Assembly (NCBI GenBank): GCA_965153355.1
Contig: OZ231126.1
Location: forward strand, 68,386,001 to 68,450,000
Length of the DNA stretch: 64,000 bases
Origin: Flaccisagitta enflata
Lineage: Eukaryota > Chaetognatha > Sagittoidea > Aphragmophora
Reading direction: 5' to 3'
Below the pieces are notes generated by a model. It did not search any database and had not been told where the DNA came from. It saw nothing but the letters and a program-made list of their open reading frames with translations. Positions within the stretch are counted from its first letter, which is position 1; each line of letters opens with the position of its first letter. The position numbers were made by a program, and so were the translations under genes. Positions 1 to 11,655 of the stretch are shown here, piece after piece.

Positions 1-286
1 TCCTCCTTCTCCCTATGCATTAAAATGTATATTATGGGTGTGGCACGACTGTAAATGATATGGTCTGATCTCCTCCCTTTTAAATATGATCATAGATGGT
101 TATGGTGCACACTTTGGTCCTATGTCCGAGTGGCATTTCCAGAATTGATTGTTATCGTGAATCGTGAATCTTTAATTACTCGTTTAGTCTCGCATGGCTT
201 CTAGTTCTGCATCAAGCATCAAACTGAAAAGCAAGCACATAACACGGTGATCACTGATCGGATCTTCCCTTCAGCTTGTAATATAC
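1..286. other. Non-coding left edge, presumed TBCC intron
   Basis: The TBCC reading frame leaves a clean splice donor at 286 (minus strand, GAAG|gtatat). No convincing continuation of the TBCC C-terminal domain was found between here and the window edge. I see no other gene in this stretch. It is probably intron, with the last TBCC exon or exons lying to the left of the window. Confidence 0.5.
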
Positions 287-1217
287 CTTCGACGATGGCT
301 TTAGAAGTGACGTGTATGTAAAATGAGGTATCTTTGGTAGTGTGAATCCTCAGTTGTTGGCACGCCAGCACAAACACGCAATTCTCGCAACGATCCACGA
401 AGATGGAGCCGGAAATGGGGCCAACGAAGACGCGACAACGTCGCAGATCCCGCACGTGCATCGCGGAAGGCGAACCACGCAACAACACGTCGCAGTCGTC
501 CAAACGGAAGAGTCCCACGACACGGTGGTCGAGATTCTGGGAGACGTGGAGAGATTGTTTTCGAGTGTCTTTGATCACGTAATCGCCCTCGTCTCGATCG
601 AGGACGGGAGTTGATTTGGCGGCGATGAGTTTCTTTGACGCTTCGCCGTTGATAGAGTCGTCGTCTTTGCTCAGCGTCGTCGTCGTGCTCGAAGCAGGGG
701 CAGATGCGGTAGTGACTGCACCAGCGCCCTTCCCTTTGCTTTTGTTTTTAAACCCAAATTTTTTCTTGGGTATCAACGCATTCCGCGCTCCACTCAAAGC
801 CTCGTTTAATGAGTCGATTTTTTCTTGCGACTTCCTCAAATCGTAGGTCGGTAAAAACAGTTTGGAATCGGCGAGATATTTGGTCAACTTGTGAATGGCA
901 TCGCCGACGGCGTCAAAGTGCGAGGTTAAAGTCGTTTTCTCCACGAATCCGCTGGTGGCGTCGGTGATGTCTTTGACGATAGCTTCGGCACTGGAGTTGA
1001 ATTCCCTGGCGAAGAATTGGACATTTTCATGTTCAGCGTATGTTTCTTCGCGCGCGAGGCGTTTCGCTTCCAACGATTCCAGTCTTTGGTTATCACGCAT
1101 CCGCAAGCGATCTTCCAGCGCCTGTCGACGAGTCTCTTCCGGTCTCTCGGATGCGGTTGATGATGACGATGATCCCGCATCCATCGTGCAAGCTAACGTC
1201 CCGCCCACGTCGGGCAT
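287..1217 (-). CDS. TBCC: Tubulin-folding cofactor C, first exon(s), 3' end outside window
   Basis: Tubulin-specific chaperone C acts in the alpha/beta-tubulin folding supercomplex, where it stimulates GTP hydrolysis by beta-tubulin and releases the heterodimer. The exon codes for 310 aa. After a Ser/Glu/Arg-rich N-terminus there is a helical, spectrin-like region (about residues 35-150) and a Ser/Thr/Lys-rich linker. The start of the C-CAP/TBCC beta-helix follows from about residue 220. The family signature QQLR followed by FYIHVTSKAIVE is present at about 285-310, and its Arg is the arginine finger known in this family. The start ATG at 1217 is the first in frame. Translation past 286 leaves the family pattern, whereas GAAG|gtatat is a good phase-1 donor, so the last part (normally about 40-60 residues) is missing from the window. 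The gene is on the same strand as the MATH-BTB gene upstream, 246 bp away. Confidence 0.88.
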
Positions 1218-1463
1218 TGTCTGATTTTGTAACTTTTAAAGAACTAATTTGAATGGACGTAGGGATGGACCAGAATAAATATGAAATATGTGACTGACCA
1301 CACGATTTGTGGTATGATTATAAATGCTGGCCACACAATGTCAATGTGTGGCGTATAAGTGAAGACAAGTAATGTGATAACTGCTAACGGCATGAGCGCA
1401 ATATGTAAGATTAAAACAATAACTAAATTTCATTTGCTCATATCAGTAGCGCAAAAGGGAATT

Positions 1464-4400
1464 TCACGGTGGGCCGAAACACGGGCTGAATTTGAGTTTC
1501 TTCTTGGGTGATTCGGAGCCCAAATCGCCGCCATGGCGCTTGGCCATGACGCGCAGAGCGTCGTTGACCAGAGCCGGATGCGCGGAAGCCACTTGCTCCC
1601 AAGCGGGAGACTCCATCACTCGACTCGCGTAAGACGAGAAGAACTCCATAGCCTGATGTTTCAAATCTGCGAAAAGCGAAAAAAAAATGGCAGATGGTAA
1701 CTGGACAGTGGACACGCAGGAAAATCTAAGAAATGCGTCTTTTTCTGGGATTCTCAAAAAAGAACATGGGGATACTCTTGCGGATATGCGAAAAAGAGGC
1801 ATCAACAGAATTTCGGCAACCAACGAGGCTGCAACTTAATGTCCCGACCTGCTTCTATGAAAATGTAGCAAGAGACAAGCTCTACAAGTGATAAAACCTA
1901 CCTACGCACGCGTGTAAATGCGCCAGCACCATGACGTAAGACACATTCTCCGGAGTGAGATTCTTGCTCATGAAAGCCTCGCAATAAGTTTTGAGTTGTT
2001 GCACTTGATATTTGTCGGCGGCGATAAAAAGGTCTTTGGCCAATTGGACGTCCAACGACGCCCCGAGTTCTCCAGTGTAGACGAAATGAAGAAAATGGCG
2101 CATCACCAGCGGCTCCATATCATCAATCTCCACCACGTTCGATTGCTAAGGAGTGAGGTAAGTGATTACAGTCGAGCCTCGCTTAAGCGCACCCACTAAT
2201 AAGGCCTTCACTCCTTTCTTTCCATTTACTCTCTCTTTCCCCCCCCCCCCCTTACAGGCCTTTGCTAAGCCACAACTGCCGCACGTTGGCGTTTGCCTGC
2301 ATTTTGCTACACAGAATCGGCGCCTCTGCAGTACAGACTCACCTGTTCGATCATGTCATGATCAAACATGCTAGCAAAGACTTGAGATCGAGCTGACAGG
2401 ATGGCCTTATGCGCGGGAAATGCTTCATCGCCGACTTGCATCGTGACGTCGGAATGATTCAACGTCGCCGATGTGTGCTGAACGGAGGATGAGGAGGAAG
2501 AGGAGGGGGAAGAAGAGGTGATGGCGAATGGTTGGGCGGAGTGAGTCTCCGCGGACAGCAATTTGCCGAGATCTCGTCCTAACTGCGACGAGGTGAGTTC
2601 GTGAGAGTGTCCAGCCTTGAGTCCGTTCCTGACTTCGGCCACGGCGGTGTTTGTATCGCCAAAAACGGAGAGTTTGCACTGAATGGTAAGTTTGTCGCCG
2701 GGAACGAGCTGAGCGGCGTTCTCATTGATGTACGATCGGGTCACTAAGGGAGCGGGGAAAAAATGAGAGGTGTTAAGCAGGCCTAGAGAAGAACAAGTGA
2801 CGCGGGGTCATAATATCGTTGCGGACGGGCGGGCATGAGCAGCCAACCACCATCCACACCCAAAACCCCACCCGACACCCTTTCCAACGCAGACGCTTCA
2901 AAACGCCCGTGTTTCCACTTTTCGACTCGTGTTCACGGACCGACGGACCGACGGATGGACAAAGCCTCTTATCCGCAACTAAGACCATCGAATAGGAACA
3001 ATGGAGAGAGCTTGAGACAAACAGAAAGATAGTAAGAGAGAAAGATAGTAAGAGAGAAAGAGAGAAAGAGAGAAAGAGAGAAAGAGAGAAAGAGAGAAAG
3101 AGAGAAAGAGAGAAAGAGAGAAAGAGAGAAAGAGAGAAAGAGAGAAAGAAAGAGTATATACGTATAAACTGCATCGAAGTTGTTCAGAACATGTGAGTTA
3201 CTGTACACAGAGTTGGACAGTGGACAGCGGAAAGCCGGAAACATAGGGCGTTAGAATTTATAACAATGAAATGACAGAACGAGACAAAAACAGCACAAAA
3301 GGCGTTGCGTGATAATACGTTCCTAAGACGATTGAATGTGTCACAGAACAAGGCCAAGTAGGCCAATAAGGTGCGATGTGTGGATCGTCGAACGAATGCG
3401 TTACCCGACCGACCAACCAACGGACACAGCCAGTTGTAGAGGTGCTTTGTCGCACCTAATAAGGCCAAGAAGGTCAATAAGGTGCGACGCGTGGATCGTC
3501 GAACGAATGCGTTACCGACAGACCAACCAATCGACCGACCAACACAGCCAGTTAAAGGGGTGCTTTGTCGCACCTAAAAAGACATTAAGAAATCAGGAAA
3601 AATAGACACGGATGACAGAGAGACAGACAAACTGAATCCGAAAAGAAGAGAAGACAAAGAAATTTAGAGAGAGAAACAAGTAATCACTAGTAGTCATTGA
3701 CTAAAGCGGAGGAAAGGGAGCAAGCAAAAACAGGCAAATGACGGCAGATTAAAAGAAGATAGAGGGGATGAGCGAGTAAACACACGGAACTCCAAGAGGA
3801 GGGAAAATCTTGTCAATTCGGCCGAAAAACAATGAAAAAATTTTAGAGTAAACAACCGGAGCTAAATTACACCTGGGTGCGAAAAAAAATTTTTCAACAA
3901 AAACTAAAAACCCTCGATTCGTGCTTCTCGGAATTGTCTCATTCTTGGCGGAAGGCAGATGACTACTTCTTCGCTCCCGACAACCAAGTCATATTTTTTT
4001 TTATCATTAAAAGCGATTTTCTTAACTTGGAATAGCATTTGATAAAATTGGCCTCAAATTCTCAACCGATTTGACGTAAAACATCGATATTGTCATCGTT
4101 AATCTTCGCCATCGTCATTGATTAGTCGCTTGTAACCGTTTAACTCTAACCTCCCTCGGCGGTTCTCTCAAATCATATTGATCATTAACTGATCTTGAGC
4201 CGAAAGCGGAGTTCTGAACACAACGTAGGCCAATTAAAGCCTAATCGATCGGTCGAAAGAGAGCGAGAGAAGGAAGGGCAATGATCAATCGCCGATTTTC
4301 CGAGGTTTTATTATCATCTCGCAGTGACCCATCAAGCTTTTAGTCGCGGACAAGTGACTTTTATTTAAGAGGCTTTGTCCGTCGGTCCGTCCAGCGGTCA

Positions 4401-7400
4401 CGTGCGGATTGGAAAATGTGTACATGTGCAATTTGAAAAATCGCTGTCACTGAAGTGGATCAAAATTCCATAGATTTCTAATTATCAACACATGTAAATT
4501 GCGCCCCCATCGTTTCACCTTCGTCCGTTCGAAGCGATGACACTTAAATCACCTCACCTTTGCTATGAATGCCGGATCTCTCTTCGGTGCCATCTGTCCG
4601 TTCGAAGCGATGGCACTTGACTCTTTTGTAGAAAGGTTTGCGGCCATCGGGAGTCACGAGCGAGATTTCCATTCCAGCATTTCGGGCGGGTCCACCACTC
4701 ACCAAATCCAGAGTCCAACAGATAAAGTCTAAAACAAACAGCGGAAGGAAAAAAAAAGTTACGACGCGAGATGCGCGATAACATTTTATCTCTTTTTCAA
4801 GGGTGTATATTTGACGGTATGTTTTCCCCCTCATGTGCTCAAAACCCATGTACCCGATCGTTTTTGATTACTTTTATAATATTACTACCTAGAACTAAAG
4901 AGATTTGGGATTTTTTATCCATTTTAGGGACCGCGAGTTCCATTTATTTATCACCACACCAAGGTGGTTGTGGTGAAAATGTTGAAATTTGGTCACTTTG
5001 GGCTCAAAATTGGGACACTTTAGTTTGGAAAATTGACCCAAAATCTGTGAGATTATGAAACTAGAGCTCAAGAGCTAACCAGTGGTGCAATCCGCATGTT
5101 GCCATCATTTTTTGTTAAGATTTGCGAGCTTTTAAAAGATGGAAGGGTATGAGGGTTATTTTACCAATTGAATTTGGTGGTCAATTTTGACATTTTTTAC
5201 ATTTTTTGTTGTATCTCCACTTTAGATAGACAAATCTGAATGAAATTGGTGACCAAATTGAAGAGTTTTTGATGCTCTAACTGAATCTGGTAAAATTTTT
5301 GATCAATGTGACCCTCAAAATTTTTGGGAGACTCTAGAAGCAGATGCTAAAAAGTGATTTTTTTCACCATTTTGGCTACTTTGGTCAAAAAATTTGGGCA
5401 CTTCCAAGATAGATAATGACAAAAAATCAGTGGGCAAATTAAACTACTGTTCAAGATCTAACAAATGGTGCAATCGGCATGTCAATATGTTGAAGCATAT
5501 AGATTTGGCAGAGCTTTTAGGCTAATAATGACCAAAAAATGTCATTTTATTATACCCACTGATCTTTGAAGCTTTGCCAAATCTATATGCTTTAACCTAT
5601 TAACATGCCGATTGCACCATTGGTTAGATCTTGAACAGTAGTTTAATTTGCCCACTGATTTTTTGTCATTTTCTATCTCAGAATTGCCCAAATTTTTTGA
5701 CCAAAGTAGCCAAAATGGCGAAAAAATTCACTTTTTAGCACCTGCTTGTAGAGTCTCCCAAAAATTTTGAGGGTCATATCGATCCAAAATTTTACCAGAT
5801 TCATCAAATTTATCAAAAACTCTTCAATTTGTTCACCAATTTCATCCAGATTTGTCCATCCAAAGCAGAAATATATCAAAAATTGTAAAAAATGTCAAAA
5901 TTGACCACCAAATTCAATGGGTAAAATAACCCTCATACCCTTCCATCTTTGAAAAGCTCTCAAATCTTAACAAAAAATGATGGCAACATGCGGATTGCAC
6001 CACTGGTTAGCTCTTGAGCTTTAGTTTCATAATCTCACAGATTTCGGGTCAAATTTCCAAATCAAAGTGGCCCGATTTTTAGCCCAAAGTGACCAAATTT
6101 CAACATTTTTGCCACAACCACCTTGGAGTGGTGATAAATAAATGGAACTCGCGGTCCCTAAAATGGATCAAAAATCCCAAATCTCTTTAGTTCTAGGTAG
6201 TAATATTATAAAAATAATCAAAAACGATCGGGTACATGGGTTTTGAGCACATGAGGGGGAAAACATACCGTTAAGTGTATATAATTCCAAGACCTTTGAT
6301 TAATTTCCCCCCTGCCTTTGATTTTCTTCCCTGCGTTACAACATTTACAGGTTCGGATGGATTATAAAATGCTATATGTCACTTTCTAACCCACCATACC
6401 CTACAGCCCAAACCACTTTCAGTAAAGTTATGAAATTTGGTATGGAAAGTCAGTGGGGGAATACTTTTGGGGCCATCAGAGGGTTTTTTCAATTTCCGCC
6501 CCTGAGCGGAGATATGGGGGTGGGGTGGGGTAACCCCTGAGGGTTGAAAAATTTCAAAAAATTTTTTTTCAATTTTTTTTAATTTTTGAATTGTATTGGT
6601 TAAATCTAGATCATATCATGGTAAATATGCAAAAATTATGGAATTTTTCTCAAAATTCGAAGTGTTGTGCAGTATTGAATGTTGTAACGCAGTATTTTCA
6701 AAATATTGAAAATACTCAAAATATCATTTCAAATCCGAATTTTATAAAAAAATGTTAGTTTTTTATGTTTATCAAAGCCTAACAAAACATATCCAATTGA
6801 AAAATTCCAAAATTTCAAAAAAAAAATTTTTGAGATTTTTCAACCCTCAGGGGCAACCCCACCCCACATCTCCGCTCAGGGGCGGAAATTCAAAAAACCC
6901 TCTGATGGCCCCAAAACTATTCCCCCACTGACTTTCCATACCAAATTTCATAACTCTACTATAAGTGGTTTGGGCTGCAGGGTATGGTGGGTTAGAAAGT
7001 GACATATAGCATTTTATAATCCATCCAAACCTGTATAATTTTCTTCCAAGTAAAACAATAAAACAGTGTTTTGAAGGTTTAAAAAGCGTTTGTGTTTTAC
7101 AAATCAGATTTTATAATTTGGTTCTGACAAAAGCTTTATTTTCTCAAAATTTTCTCTTTAGATGCGTCCTAGCATCTCTATAAGAGGGTCTGTCTATCCG
7201 TTGGTCCGTCCGTCCGTTACGCAAGTGCAAAAACCGCGTTTCTCAGCTGTTATTGGCCGCGGTAAGATCCTGTACTGAAACAAATGTAAGATCCTGTACT
7301 GAAACAAATGATCAAACAACATGTTTTGAGAGCCTGCTTAGTCATTTTACCCGTTTGTTTGTCCATCTGTCTCCATATATGTCACATGATCACTACATGC

Positions 7401-10195
7401 AGAGACAGCCCAGACGCATCGTTGCCCGGTCGGGCCTGTTCTTTTTATTCCCCCTAAAATTTCCTTCCCCATCTCCAAACCCGTTGATTAATTCCCCCCC
7501 CCCCCGTTGGAAGGGAGGGGAGAGAATGTCTGTAGAGAGAAATGTAAAGCATCAATTCTAGCATTAGATTATGCAGGGGGAGGGGGAAGACTAAACAAAT
7601 TTTAGCAACATTTTAGCAACTTTTTAGCACATATTTTCATTAAGGGGAACCCACCAAAAAGTTTTTGGCAACTGAATTTGAGTAAAAATGATTTTAGCAA
7701 TTATTCAAAACTGCTAAAAAGTTTTTTGCTGGAAACTGAAAGGGTAAAATTCAGGCCTGTATATAGTTCTTCCCTCGACTGCCATTGAAAGACCGCGAGG
7801 GAACCAACCCCCCTGTGTCCCTCCCCTTAAGTAGCCCACACCTTGGGCACCCTGTAGCCCACCGACCCGTGGTCCCTAGTGGACAAATACAAGCCTCCCC
7901 CCCCTGGCAGACCTAGTCCCAAACCTCCTCAATCCTGCCCAGCATAGCTGCCTGGTTTTCCGGAAGCCTGCCCTTCCAGAACTATATATAATAAGCCTGC
8001 TCTTTTTATACCCTCTCTCCGGCCTACTTTTGGGCTTCCATTTGATCCATCAATCTTCAAAACCGTCCCCCTTTTTCACAATTTTCCCATCATCTCAGTC
8101 GTGACTTTTGATTGATTGATTCGACTCTTGAACAAGAAGTTGAGCCCCTAAGATAGTGACACTCGTGTCTCTATAGAGAACAGTCTGTGCACGATCATTG
8201 ATGAAATCGGACAGTGAACACTCGTTTCTCGATACATTCTGTACATTTTCATTGACATAAGTCAGACTGATTTTTCATGCACTGAAGCTCCACGGCTAAC
8301 CCAAACATCGACCCATGAATTATCATAAAAGCACTTTGCCTGTTGATGCCCGCCGCCCATTTTCAAAGTCTGAGACGTGAGTAAACCTCCCGAGATTCCC
8401 GAGATGTTCCTTTTATGTGCCGATCACTAAACCCCTCTTCTGAGGAAAAAGTTACGATTTTGACGATACATGCTCTAGGCAAAACCAATTTTCCAGGCAA
8501 TCACAGGAAATATGAATGCACTTTGAAATATTCCATCTCTGACCAGAGAGACACCGACAGACAGATGTGTCTATCGTTTCTAGAATGGTAGCAGTGCTAC
8601 ACTGCCACATGCTACGCGTCAGGCAAGCGCCAAAAAGAATGGAAAGAAAGCTTTCAGCTAACACGTTAATTTGACAAAATCGGCGGCAGCACTTTCGCTC
8701 TTGATTTCATCTTTTCGGTCGTGGCCTGGTGGATGTAATCCTCATTTGCATATTGCAGTTTTACGTTTAATTTTAACAAATGTTCCTTAACAACAGTGTC
8801 GTTCTCATGCTCCAATATTTCTTTTATTGTTGTCATCAAAGTAACGTCTCAGGACAAGCAGCTATGAAATGATTATATTCTACAATATTTTTACAACACA
8901 CTAGAGTGCGTTTTGTTTAAAGGGATAATGATTCTGGACAAGATTCAATGGTTCACTGTATTGTTGTTATCCATGACGCCATTCCAGATCACGCTGAAGA
9001 GCGGACTTGTATATGTACCGGTGCAAGTCTGCAAGAGCGCCTGATTCAAGCTGGGTCCTTGCTCGTAGCCGGCCTAATCGCCCTCTCCGGACTTCAAATG
9101 ACCGCTCAACCGCGGATGTCAGTTAAATGCTCTCGTTACTTCCTATGAATTGGCAGGTGGAGTCAAAATGCTGCCCTTGGGTGCATCACATAGCAAAAGT
9201 TGGTACTTCTTTTTACCCTTTTACCTTTTTACTTAATGCGGAGTAATTAATTTCATCACTATTTTCATGATTTTTACTCCTCCACTTTATCCAAATAAAG
9301 TGAAGGGATACTCAAAACTTTCGCTATGTGAAGCACCCAAATGCTGCCCCTACAGGTAATCAGGTTATTAATTGCAAACAAACATGGTGAGGGGGGGGAA
9401 TTGGAATAAAGGGGGAAAGTCCAAGTACAATACGTGACCTATGCTAGGGACATATGAAAAGTGTGGTAGCTTCTGTTGAACTCCTTATGCTTGTACTACA
9501 AGCCTTGTATGCTATGCGGCAGCCTAACAGCATCGGCACCTCTGCCGTCAGAAAACTTCGTTCAGAGGGAAAACCGGGAAAACACATAAAGAAGTAATGA
9601 TATTACAATGAGAGGGGCAGTCAAAATCGCTAGCACCCCTACCTGCAGCTCAAATGATCATTACTACAAGGGCATCAAAGGTGGTGGCCGATAGCTTATC
9701 CCATACAATTCCCGCCATCGAGGCAATTTTGTTATTTTAACTTAGTTTTCGCGATACAACCCTTTCAAGAGTGAAAATCAGCCATTTTCAAAAATGTTGG
9801 ATTTAGCACTTTTATGACCATTATTTGAGGAAAAAAAGGAAATTCAAAAACCGCCTCGATAGCGGGAATTGTTTTGTGACAATACCAATCTAAGCTATGG
9901 GTAGGGGTGCTAGCGATTTTACTGCCCCTCTCTTTATATCATCATTGAGTCAGTACATACAAAATCACACACATACATACAAAGAAACACACATACGAAA
10001 ACACACACATACGAAAACACACACATACATAAACACATACAAAGACCCACAGACACAAACATACATACAAAGACACACACACACTTACAAAGACACACAT
10101 ACGAAGAGAGACACACTTACAAAGACACACATACGAAGAGAGACACACATACAAAGACACACACACACATACAAAGACACACACACACACACAAA

Positions 10196-10283
<88 letters not shown>

Positions 10284-10613
10284 CACACACACACAGTCAC
10301 ACACACACAGTCACACACACACACCTTTGTGATCGTCGTGGCAACTGCCGAAGAAGCATTGTAGCTTCCATTTGGTTTCGTCTCCGCCGTCGCCACCGGC
10401 GCTGAATTCCACTTGCAGCTTCTCTTCATTGGCGTCGCGGATGGCGTAATCGTCGATCGTCCACGTCAAAGACGCGTGCGACTTCCGGTAACGAGTCGTG
10501 AACGAAAATTGACGCTCGTCTGGTAACGCCGTGGTGACGGCCGTGGCGGCGCTCGGCAGGGCCTCGTTGCAGGACAGCAGGACGGCCTGCTGAAATGCTT
10601 GCTGAAAAGTCAT
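1464..10613 (-). CDS. SPOP-like MATH-BTB protein (Cul3 adaptor)
   Basis: Five exons are inferred: 10613-10325, 4728-4558, 2743-2343, 2145-1902 and 1666-1464, joined in phases 1, 1, 0 and 1 to give 435 aa. MATH domain: starts at about residue 50 (SLTWTIDDYA), continues through the WKLQCF and LVTPDG segments, and ends with YINENAAQLVPGDKLTIQC, equivalent to SPOP LLPDDKLTLFCEV. BTB domain: follows a Ser-rich linker; HSDVTMQVGDEAFPAHKAIL opens it, then FVYTGE and ADKYQVQQLKTYCEAF. A BACK-like 3-box leads to a basic KKKLKF near the C-terminus, in the place of the SPOP nuclear signal. Such proteins bind substrates through MATH and CUL3 through BTB. The start at 10613 is the first ATG of an exon that joins in frame. 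Intron 1 (10324-4729) is packed with palindromic elements, and its donor lies in a (GT)n tract. I am confident of the family but not of one-to-one orthology with SPOP. Confidence 0.9.
3020..3155. repeat. (AGAGAGAA)n microsatellite in MATH-BTB intron 2
   Basis: About 16 copies of an 8-base unit, agagagaa, are preceded by two variant units with agatagta. It is a simple repeat. The apparent Ser/Leu/Phe-rich minus-strand reading frames through it are repeat translations. Confidence 0.95.
3335..3585. repeat. Two tandem copies of a dispersed ~120-bp repeat
   Basis: The block runs from 'aggccaagtaggccaataag' through a GTCGAACGAATGCG core and a gaccgaccaacc run to 'gtgctttgtcgcacct', and occurs twice in direct orientation. 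A third, inverted copy is at 28613-28765 in the ELP3-DLIC intergenic region. I see no coding potential and infer a dispersed repeat family. Confidence 0.8.
4814..6271. mobile_element. 1.46-kb near-perfect palindrome (foldback element)
   Basis: The left arm starts ACGGTATGTTTTCCCCCTCA at 4814. The right arm is its reverse complement, ending at 6271. The arms are each about 700 bp and can be followed with scattered mismatches to a centre near 5545, where 'gcatatagatttggca' and its complement face each other. No protein is encoded. The flanks read ttg before and taa after, and no convincing target duplication was recognised. This is a foldback or large MITE-type element in intron 1 of the MATH-BTB gene, and it could form a cruciform or long hairpin RNA. 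Confidence 0.9.
6348..7033. mobile_element. 686-bp palindromic element with TA target duplication
   Basis: The terminal inverted repeats start CAGGTTYGGATGGATTATAA. They run inward for about 190 bp through a 'cccaccataccctacagccc' segment and a GGGG/CCCC-rich part to a less regular AT-rich centre. TA lies immediately outside both ends (6346-6347 and 7034-7035), as expected for Tc1/mariner-type MITEs. There is no coding capacity. It sits 76 bp from the larger palindrome at 4814-6271. Confidence 0.88.
7034..9176. other. MATH-BTB intron 1 sequence, mostly unassigned
   Basis: No gene was recognised here. A GTCC-repeat module lies near 7190-7225. A remnant at 7572-7750 starts CAGGGGGAGGGGGAAGACTA after attatg and resembles the left end of the element at 14699-15407, with TTTTAGCAA motifs. 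A copy of TCCTCATTTGCATATTGCAG lies near 8739. The rest shows no supported feature. Confidence 0.5.
9177..9340. mobile_element. 164-bp MITE with 9-bp target duplication (Mutator-like)
   Basis: The element begins TTGGGTGCATCACATAGCAA and ends with an imperfect inverse, CGCTATGTGAAGCACCCAA. ATGCTGCCC occurs directly before and directly after it, a 9-bp target duplication, the length typical of Mutator-like elements. A longer relative with its own 9-bp duplication is at 23646-24155. Confidence 0.82.
9610..9932. mobile_element. MITE with 'agcacccctacctgcagct' ends, copy 1
   Basis: The inverted ends are GAGAGGGGCAGT followed by an 'aaaatcgctagcacccctac' segment, on both sides. An inner inverted pair reads cgcctcgatagcgggaatt. 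Related copies are at about 53053-53431 and 59709-59985 in KIF19. No coding capacity was seen. Confidence 0.75.
9953..10324. repeat. (CA)n microsatellite with degenerate flank
   Basis: Interrupted CACATACAAAGA units grade into a pure (CA)n tract of more than 70 bases (10200-10280), followed by [15 protein letters not shown]. On the minus strand the tract begins exactly at the splice donor of exon 1 of the MATH-BTB gene. Confidence 0.95.
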
Positions 10614-10869
10614 CTTTATTTCAAGATGGCTTTATTGTAAAGCCGAGTTAGTGTGCTTTGAACAAGTCCATTTTTCATAGCACTGACGGCAATGTTTATT
10701 CTCGCTATGAAAGTAAACAGCCAAGTTTCAAATCGTATATAAATTATGCAAAATGCGAAAAGGCAAAATTCCAATGAATGTGAAGAACTTCGTTCGTAGC
10801 ACCCCGACTTTTTCACGGAAATCGACAACATGCCGAACACTTTTTATTCAAACTTACGTAAGCAAAAAT

Positions 10870-11655
10870 TGTCCTTGAGGGTCATGTAGGCGGGATTAAG
10901 TGTCGTTAGAGCCTTATTTCCCATCAGAGTGGGGTTTGGTGGTCTGTGTAGGTGGCTTGAGCGGGATAAAGTGTCGTTAGGGGATAATTTCCCCATCAGG
11001 GTGGGATTTGGTGGTCTGTGTAGGCGGCTTGAGCGGGATAAAAAGTTGTTTGGGGCTTATTTTCCATCAGAAAAGGATTTGGTGGTTTGAGTAGATGGCT
11101 TGAGCGGGGTAAAGTGTCGTTAGGGGCTTATTTCTCATCACAGTGGGATTTGGTGGTCTGTGTAGGTGGCTTGATGGGATAAAGTGTCGTTAGGGAATTA
11201 TTTCTCATCAGGGTGGGATTTGGTGGTCTGTGTAGGTGGCTTGAGCGGGATAAAGTGTCATTAGGGGCTTATTTCCCATCAGGGTTGGAATGGGTGGTCT
11301 GTGTAGGTGGCTTGAGCGGGATAAAGCGTCGTTAGGGGAAGATTTCCCATCAGGACGGGATTTGGTGGTGTGGTGGCTTGAGCGGGATAAAATGTCGTTA
11401 GGGGCTTATTTTCCATCAGAGTGGGATATAGTGGTTTATGTAGGTGGCTTGAGCGGGATAAAGTGTCATTAGGGGCTTATTTCCCATCATGGGGAGATTT
11501 GGTGCTCTCTGTAGGTGGCTTGAGCGGGATAAAGTGTAGTTTGGGGCTTATTTCCCATTAGGGTGGGATTTGGTGGTCTGTGTAGGTGGCTTCAGCGGGA
11601 TAAAGTGTCGTTAGGGGGTTATTTCCCATCAGGGTGGGATTTGGTGGTCTGTGGG
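10870..11655. repeat. ~75-bp tandem array at the 3' end of ELP3
   Basis: About ten to eleven copies of a unit of roughly 70-80 bp. Each contains gtgggatttggtggtctgtg, taggtggcttgagcgggata and aagtgtcgttaggggcttat. Copies differ by point changes and short deletions. The last partial unit runs directly into the ELP3 stop codon at 11656-11658. No AATAAA was noticed in the array on the minus strand. The array and the stretch 10614-10870 make up the gap between the MATH-BTB start and the ELP3 stop. Confidence 0.9.

Noticed and set aside
9942-10304. Cys/Val-rich minus-strand protein
   Set aside because: It is (CA)n microsatellite translation, partly overlapping a true exon-intron boundary of the MATH-BTB gene.
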